The notes below the pieces were generated by a model. That model saw only the letters and a program-made list of their open reading frames with translations, searched no databases and was not told the origin of the DNA. Positions 57,495 to 64,000 of a stretch of 64,000 nt of DNA are shown piece by piece. The DNA is taken from NCBI GenBank assembly GCA_036186865.1, contig AP025045.1, positions 12,509,360 to 12,573,359 on the forward strand, read 5' to 3'. This DNA comes from Eustoma russellianum (taxonomy: Eukaryota; Streptophyta; Magnoliopsida; Gentianales; Gentianaceae). The position numbers were made by a program, and so were the translations under genes. Every line of letters begins with the position of its first letter. Positions within the stretch are counted from its first letter, which is position 1.

Positions 57495-58561
57495 ATGGCA
57501 ACAGTGCCGCTGCCATCATTCGCGGCGGTTGTTTCCGGCGAAGCGTCATCACAGCAAATATCAATCTCGCCAAAGACCGTTTCAAGATATAAAGGCATCA
57601 CGTTGATCTCCTTCCTGGATTCCGAAATTGATGCCCTTGCTGCGCCATTCAAATACTCTTTGGTAGGCACATTCTGATCGCTTTTCCGGGCCTACCAATC
57701 CACCTCCATCGCAGAGAGGCTTTGTTTGAAATTGTGCGGCCTATAGGGTCTCCAATAAAATTGGATGTCGCCACCACGGACGGCCTACGTCCATCTGTTG
57801 CCCGTGTATGCGTTGAAGCTTATGATTCCCAAGAATTGCCCCAAAAAATATATTTGCAGGCCAAGAACAGGTTTATACTGCAGTCAATTGTCTATGAAGA
57901 TCTGCCCCTTTTTTGCGCCACCTGTCGTAGATTAGGCCATGCAGCGGGATCGTGCCCCCCGAAAATTCCAACAGTCGTGCCTCCACCGCCGCCGCCACCA
58001 CCACCTCGCCCGCCTACACAGCGCTGGACGCCGGTAAAGAAAAAAATTGGCTTCAGCACCTCCTGTCGAACCTCCATTGATAGTTCCTTCTCAGGATACT
58101 TATGAGCCACAGCAGGATGTACCGCCAAGAGATGTTATCACTGACACATGTGATATTCCTTCGACTGAAACTTTCTCTATGGTGCCTCCTCATGAGCAAA
58201 TCAGTGATTTGAATACAGATTTTTTACCGGGGCTGCAGACCCTCCATTGCAAGATGATTTGGATCAATGCGACTTGGGCCATTCTTCAGATAATGAACTG
58301 CCTGTGACCGATCAAACCTCAGATATGCTGAATGTCTCTGAAGATGTGATTCTACGTATGCAGTTAATCCCTCCATCCCAAAAAGTGGATGTTTTGATAT
58401 CACGTTTATAGGAACCCACAGAGATAGCGGAATTTATCCCCGTGGTTCCTCGTCGTAAGCATCGTACAAGAAAAGATTTGCCGTCATTGCCCCCTTCCAC
58501 AATCCTTACACGCAGTGCTTCTCACGCCATCCAGGGAAATAAAACAACCCTTTCCCAATGA
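57495..58561 (+). pseudogene. LINE ORF1 (DUF4283-like, CCHC knuckle), internally deleted
   Basis: The start MATVPLPSFAAVVSGEASSQ is typical of plant LINE ORF1. DUF4283 begins (APFKYSLVG, to about 57671) but most of the domain is missing; it resumes at 57691 with FPGLPIHLHRREALFEIVRP. GLRPSVARVCVEAYD and the zinc knuckle CATCRRLGHAAGSC (57914-57955) follow, then a run of nine prolines. The frame is broken around 58105-58215 but is open again to a TGA at 58559-58561, except for a TAG near 58409. That TGA overlaps the ORF2 start ATG at 58558. The protein would coat LINE RNA. Confidence 0.8.
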
Positions 58562-59800
58562 ATGTTTTAACATGGAATATAAGAGGAATGTGTGCCTCTG
58601 TGCCTAGACTGCATCATTTGATTCGAAATCATCATTTAAATTTACTTGCTTTGATAGAACCCAAACACTCACCTTTAAGTATTGTACGTTTTGCTTTAGA
58701 CCTTGGCTTTCCCCATCATTATTCCTCTCAGTCGGAACGCTTTTGGTTTTTCTGGCGTGACTCACACTTTCACTTGGTTTCAGTACAGGATCAAGAACAA
58801 GTAGTACACTTCACTCTTACCTATCGGCCCCTACAGTTTACCTTCGTCCTATCAGTGGTCTATGGCAAGCACACACCACTCTTACGTCGTACATTGTGCC
58901 ATTCATTATGTTCATTTTCGGAGAACTCCACTTTACCTTGTATAGTTGGAGGCGACTTCAACACTTTTTGCTCCCTTGAAGATCATGATGGTCGATCGCA
59001 CCCCTCTCTAATAGCATTGCAAGATTTTAATGAGTGTATAGAAACTTGGTCTCTGATGGCACCACAGTTTAAAGGTCCGCGTTTTACTTGGGTTGATGGC
59101 AAGGGACTTAGACGAGTCCGCAGGAGATTGTATTGGTTATTTGTCAATTCTTCCTTTCCTGATGTGTTTGACGATATGCAGCTTACGCACCTATCTCGTG
59201 CTTCCTCGGATCACTCGCCATTATTATTCATATGTCAGCAGCATCTGCCCGAAGGTCGCCGCACTTATCGTTTTCTGGATGCATGGCTTCTACATCCAGA
59301 CTTCCATACTTATATGAAGAATGCATGGACATCTTACCCTACCACAGGAGGTATGTACGGTTTCTATACAAAATTATTCCGCCTAAAAAAGGACATCCAG
59401 CGTTGGAATAAAAAAAATTTTGGCAATATATTTACTAACGTCATGCAAGCTGAAATGAATCTCACATGCGCTGAGGGCATCTAGGACATGGACCCTTCCG
59501 ACGAAAATCAAATGGAATATCATAGGGCAAAAGCTGAGTATCAACGGGCCTCTACATATGAGCTATAGTTTTGGAAACAAAAAGCGCGAATACGATGGTT
59601 GAAGGAAGGTGATGCGAACACAGGTACTATCACTCTATTGTCAAAGGGCGAAGGATGCAACTACGCATCCAACAAATTAACACAACCACTGGGGAGCAAT
59701 GCACCACACCCAAAGATATAATGGAAGAGGCGGACATTCTATACTCGCCTTTTTGCTCGCGAGACAACGCATAATTATGACACAATTCTGAGCCATATTC
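58558..59800 (+). pseudogene. LINE ORF2 part 1: apurinic-type endonuclease
   Basis: ATG at 58558 opens MNVLTWNIRGMC, a standard plant LINE ORF2 start. The 308-residue open frame covers the endonuclease: IEPKHS (catalytic Glu region), VGGDFNTF, and SSDHSPLLF with the catalytic SDH. It nicks target DNA to start insertion. A TAG at 59482-59484 ends the frame. The linker to RT (WLKEGDANT at 59600) is present in shifted frames. Confidence 0.85.
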
Positions 59801-61040
59801 CACGGTTGGTGACTGCAGATGATAACTCCATACTTACACAACTGCCTATGGAAGCCGAGGTTAAAGAAGCAGTTTGGCAGTTAGACCCTCAAAGCGCAGC
59901 AGGACCTGATGGTTTCAATGGTAAGTTTTATCGTTTCTGCTGGTCAGTCATACATGCTGATGTTCTCAAAGCGATGAAGGAATTTTTTCTCGTTGTTCCC
60001 CAGCATTCTGTGATGGCTAGTGCATTAATCACCTTGATTCCCAAAAAGCAGTCACCCACAACATTCAGTGACTTTCGCCCGATCTGCCTGACAAATTTTC
60101 TGAGTAAAGTATGTACACAAATTATTGCCTCTCGTATGAATACACTGCTTCCGAAATTAATATCGCCTGAGCAGACAAGCTTCCTGCCAGGCTCAGATAT
60201 TTCCACGCAGGTGTTAATGGAACGTGAGATGACATATATGCTAGATAAGGGCGGCTCTCAGCTGTGTTTGAAGCTCGATATGATGCAGGCTTTTGATAGG
60301 GTCAGCTGGGAATATCTGGAACTTCTCCTGCACAACTTCAGATTTTCTGGCTTCTTCATTCGGATTATTTTGAACCATTTAAGTGCAACTACGTTATCGG
60401 TCTTAATTAATGGGCAACCGTCTGCCAAGTTCCGGCCATATAGAGGAGTCAAACAAGGTGATCATTTATCTCCACTGCTTTTCATTTTATCTTCTGAGGG
60501 CTTCAGCAGATGTTTAAAATCACTAGTTGCATCTGGAGCAATACAGCCCTTCCGTCTCGGTAGGGTCCCTTTTACTATTCCACATTTGGCTTATGTTGGA
60601 CGATCTTTTGGTCTTTTTAAAGGGCACACAGAGAAATTTACAACGTTTTCATGCTTTTTTAACGCATTATGAGACTGCCTCTGGTCAGAAAGTTAACTAT
60701 CAAAAGAGCAGTTTAATTCCATCTTCGGCAATCACTGCTCATCAGTGCCGGCGGTTTGCCACTCTCCTGAGTATGCAATGTTCTGGTTTGCCATTTCAAT
60801 ATCTTGGATCTCATTTGTACAAGGGAATCAACCGCTCTCGATATTACGCTCCGTTATTACAGCATATAGACGACCAGCTTCAGGGCTGGCATTCCCGATT
60901 TCTCTCCTTCGCTGGTCGTCTTGTCTTGCTTCGTTCAGTCATTTCGGCCCTACTATTACATACTCTAGCAGCCGGAGCCCTCCCAAAGTCGGTGATCAAA
61001 ATAATAAACAGGAAGATGGCAGCATTTTATTAGGGACGAC
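59801..61040 (+). pseudogene. LINE ORF2 part 2: reverse transcriptase with broken catalytic box
   Basis: RT is open from 59806 to 60672: AAGPDGFNGKFYR, DFRPICLTNFLSKV, LKLDMMQAFDRVSWEYL and GVKQGDHLSPLLF are the usual motifs. The catalytic box at 60588-60610 should read AYADD; an extra G in 'ttatgttggacgatc' splits it, so Y-V is in one frame and D-D-L-L-V-F in the next (60527-61033). That second frame continues with the thumb (ASGQKVNYQKSSLI, FQYLGSHLYKG). Confidence 0.85.
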
Positions 61041-61930
61041 GTCATCATTGGGTTGCCTAGGAGGCTATCACCAAACCACTTGAAAAGGGAGGATTGGGAC
61101 TCCGTGACCTTAGCACGCTTCAACAAGCCTATCATTGTCGTATATGGTGGTCATATCAGCAGCATTCTACCCTATGGAGCAAGTATATGCATGCCAAATA
61201 TGGTAACCATGGAGATTATATTCCTCGTTTGCCTGACTCACCCATTTGGAGGATTATTTGTCGTATTCACCCGATCTGCCTAGCCCAGACCGAGGGGCAA
61301 GAGATCCATCTCAGCTGGCTTCCCACGGCATCAGGAGAATTCTCTCTGCGTTCGGCATATGATGTCTGCCGAGAATCAAGTCCCACACTGCTCTCGGCAA
61401 AGTTCATCTGGTTCAAACATCATTTACCTGTCACTCAAATTTTTTTGTGGCGCATTTTTCAATCGGCCCTACCATTTGAGGACTATATTGGACGATATGC
61501 TGCTTCACGGCCTTCGCAATGCCCTTTTTGTAAGGTAGCATCAGGCACAGTAGATCATGTATTTATATACTGCTCGAGAGTTCGTTTTCTTTGGTATTAC
61601 TTTGCATGTGAGTTGCATTGTCCCCCACCATCATCGTTGCATCTTCGGCAATATCTTCTATCATGGTGGTACTGGTCTTCCTTTTCATCTCTTCCTGGGG
61701 CTTTAAGGATTGTCATCTCGTCGATTATTGTGTACAATATATGGCGCACTTATGCATCGTTAATATATGGTGATAAGCTTACTTTCTCTGTGTCATCCCT
61801 TCGGGCATCTATCAACTATGACATTACTATGTGGAGCAAAACAATTGCTGGATCAAAACTAGCGGCTGGACCTTTGCAGCAGTTTACTTGGTTTCCCTCG
61901 CCTCAACCACCACGCCCTATATTGGTGTGT
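61041..61930 (+). pseudogene. LINE ORF2 part 3: zf-RVT region
   Basis: After another frame change an open frame (61094-62209) covers GLRDLSTLQQAYHCRIWW and the zf-RVT segment: FIWFKHHLPVTQIFLWRI, then CPFCKVASGTVDHVFIYCSRVRFLW (61520-61600, in two parts), with a C-x2-C-x(7)-H-x4-C layout. This zinc domain follows RT in plant LINEs and in host RT-like genes. Confidence 0.8.
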
Positions 61931-62608
61931 TGGCGTACTCCGCCTTCGGATAGATTAAAATTAAATATAGATGCGACGGTAGGTAGACATTACAGTGCAG
62001 GGGGTGCTATTTTGCATGATCACGCTAGCTCATGTGTGGGGGCAATCTCTTTCCGACTTCCTCCAAGTACACCTCTAAATGCTGAGATACAGTCTGCAGT
62101 CTTTGGATTATTACACTTTCTTCCACTGTATCACTCAATCATCCTCGAGACGGATTGTTTGCAGCTGGTATCCCGCCTCTTGCGACCATGCATGGTTCAT
62201 GGGAATTAATATCTTCGCTTGCTACATACTTTAACACATCTTCATCGACTGGACTTTCTGCATATTTATAGGGAGGCAAATATGGCTGCTCACTATCTCG
62301 CTCAACATGCCATGTTGAACCCTAGCACGCAGGTTTTCACCTCTCGCACTCTTCCTCCATTAGTGCGTGGCTCCATTTCTTTGGATCTCTCAACAGCTCA
62401 TTTGCGTGTCCCTTTATCAAAGTCTTCCAAATGGATTGGCGCTCATTTAATCCTTCTGCCTGCATCCTGCGGGGTGCAGGCAGACTCGGTGTGCTATGTA
62501 CTCCATTGGTCATACAGTTTTTGTTATGCTATGTCTTACCTTTTAACGCTGTTTTCCCCTCACAAGCGCTTGGTTTGGATGCTTCCTTCTGTTGTATGCT
62601 GTGACTGA
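61931..62608 (+). pseudogene. LINE ORF2 part 4: plant-type RNase H
   Basis: RNase H (RVT_3 type): LKLNIDATVG (first Asp), NAEIQSAVFGLLHF (Glu), IILETDCLQLVSRL (second Asp). A frame change follows at 62209, then LHIYREANMAAHYLAQHAM (62260-62310) with the last catalytic region. The frame ends at 62608. It removes RNA from the RNA/DNA hybrid. Confidence 0.8.
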
Positions 62609-63234
62609 GGACACCGGGCACCCACAACCTTTACCACCAGCTTTGACACTGACACATGTCGAACGTCCCATCGACTATACACCCCTGTCGTTGTCTATGT
62701 TTTCGAACAAAAGCAACGCTGGTGTGTTTTCTTCTTATCTGCTCTTATTATTCATGACCCGTTCTATGCTATTGCTTCAAATGATTCATTTTGTCTCACA
62801 CTTGTGTTTCTTTTGTTATGGTGGACAAAAATGCACAAATCTTTGATGAGGCAATCCACAAGTAACCAACTGAGCCAGGGCAACTTTGTGGATTCAACAA
62901 GATCAAGCCGCGGTCCTTCAACATCATCCAGCGAGCCCCAACACCAACAGAACAACAACGTTTTTTATTATGCCACAATCACAACCATGTATTCATGTTT
63001 CTATAGCTTTAGTATCAATGACAGCTGTATAAATATGTACGCTTTTTCCTTCGCCAAGGTTTTATCCACAAGGGTGGTTTTACTTGGCAAGGTTTTAATG
63101 CGGCATATCATATACGACTGGAGATACAACATCACTAGCTCTTTATTTCACTTATTCTCATGCGATGATGATTGTAATATGGTTTCCCTCCGCCATAAGC
63201 GAGGATTTTAATAAAATTTTCTTTAGAAAAAAAA
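62609..63234 (+). other. LINE 3' untranslated region and A tail
   Basis: No conserved domain. It ends with AATAAAA at 63210 and an eight-base A run at 63227-63234, where LINE sequence stops and reverse-strand copia begins. Confidence 0.65.
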
Positions 63235-64000
63235 GACTCTTCAACTTTAGTTTCCTTTTATTATATACTCTTAATGCCTTGATATTTTGAGCATACCCAT
63301 AAAGATTCCTTCATCCGTTTTGAAATTGAGTTTATCGAAGTTATCTTTGGTGTTAAGTATGAAACACTTACAACCAAATACCTTGAAGTATTCACTGTAT
63401 GGTTCTCTTCCTTTCCAAGGCTCATAAGGAGCCTTTTTGAGAGATGGTCTCAAGTAAACTCTATTTAGTACATGACGAGCGCTTTTGACCACTTCAGGCC
63501 AAAAAATACTTAGGTAGCTCAAATTCATTTAGCATGACTCTACTCATTTCTTGAGGAGTTCTATTTTTTGTTTTTGCAATACCATTTTGTTGTGGAGTTC
63601 TAGGAGCTAAAAAGTAGTGTCCATACCTTTTGGAAATATAACATTTTTGAAACTAACCATCAAACTCACCACCTCCATCACTTCTAATTTCCTTGATGGT
63701 ATCTTCTATTAGGTTTTCTAATCTCCTACAATGGTTTATAAATTCTTGCATGCATCATTCTTTTTTAGCTAAGAACACGACCCAAGTAAACCTAGAGAAT
63801 TCATCTACTACCACAAAGGTGTAATGTTTTACACCTACACTTTCTGTACTAATATCGCCATATAAATTAATTGTAGAGGTTTGGTGGTGGAGATTTTACT
63901 TTTGGGCTTGAAGCTTGCTTTAACAGGCTTTGCCTTTTGACAAGTGTCACATAAGTCATGGTTTTTGAAATTTAGTTTTGGAAGACCTTGGACTTTTTTA
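63235..64000 (-). pseudogene. Copia integrase relic, reverse strand, same family as 54901-55820
   Basis: On the minus strand from 64000: a zinc region (DLCDTCQKAKPVKA), FTWVVFLAKK, a decayed RSDGGGEFD, APRTPQQNGIA, then an open segment 63528-63271 (ILNTKDNFDKLNFKTDEGIFMG). It parallels 55020-55740 in order and wording (both have NRVYLRPS and a CKC(F/L)ILNTK-type segment). It lacks gag, protease and RT in the window; more may lie beyond 64000. VYNKRKL-type sequence continues right to the LINE A tail. Confidence 0.8.

Larger units (their letters stand above)
57495..63234 (+). mobile_element. LINE (L1-like non-LTR retrotransposon), decayed
   Basis: Two ORFs in order: an RNA-binding ORF1 and an ORF2 with endonuclease, RT, zinc finger and RNase H. 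It ends in AATAAAA (63210-63216) and a short A run (63227-63234). The 5' end is not fixed; it may lie near 57137, because tcttcaactt there (57126-57135) recurs after the A tail (63238-63247), a possible decayed target duplication. It separates two opposite-strand relics of one copia family. Frameshifts make it inactive. Confidence 0.9.

Noticed and set aside
57892..58128. Gly-rich frame on the minus strand
   Set aside because: It is the reverse of the proline codon run in LINE ORF1.

Overview
The window is plant nuclear DNA made almost entirely of nested transposable elements. Three things point to a plant: chromodomain Ty3/gypsy elements with very long LTRs of the Tekay/Del type, a SIRE-like Ty1/copia element with 3-kb LTRs, and a LINE whose ORF1 carries a DUF4283-type domain with a CCHC knuckle and whose ORF2 ends in a plant-type RNase H. 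A genus cannot be assigned. I found no host protein-coding gene, rRNA, tRNA or CRISPR. The tRNA-like strings are primer binding sites (PBS) matching initiator tRNA-Met.

Layout. 1-957: tail of a gypsy LTR cut by the window edge. 958-8309: a reverse-strand SIRE-like LTR split by a gypsy solo LTR (1931-7931, target duplication TATAT), which is itself split by a forward SIRE-like solo LTR (4823-7512, target duplication GTGTT). 8873-13997: a complete but decayed reverse-strand copia element with 417/416-bp LTRs, inside unassigned DNA. 14359-15930: the 3' half of another reverse-strand copia. 15975-16591 and 54090-56450: a forward copia relic interrupted by the large SIRE-like element at 16592-54089. 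That element (about 11.4 kb without insertions) holds two roughly 13-kb gypsy elements: Gypsy-1, reverse strand, 18447-31446 in the 5' LTR with duplication AAGTA, and Gypsy-2, forward, 35931-48979 between the integrase and reverse transcriptase regions with near-duplication ATTAT/ATGAT. 56451-57494: unassigned. About 57495-63234: a forward LINE. 63235-64000: a reverse-strand integrase relic of the same copia family as 54090-56450.

All autonomous-type elements carry stops and frameshifts and look inactive as read. The LTR elements share one plan: LTR, Met-tRNA PBS, gag, protease, polymerase genes in gypsy or copia order, polypurine tract (PPT), LTR.

The most interesting signal is in Gypsy-1 and Gypsy-2. 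Both have two short intron-like insertions at identical codon positions. The first (67 or 85 bp) lies at the gag/protease junction and begins with codons leading straight to a Gag stop. The second (70 bp in both) interrupts the reverse transcriptase. Removing each from GT to AG rejoins the protein in frame, apart from a lost AG in one copy. This suggests splicing sets the choice between Gag and Gag-Pol, a mechanism known in principle from Ogre elements but not one I know for this chromodomain lineage.
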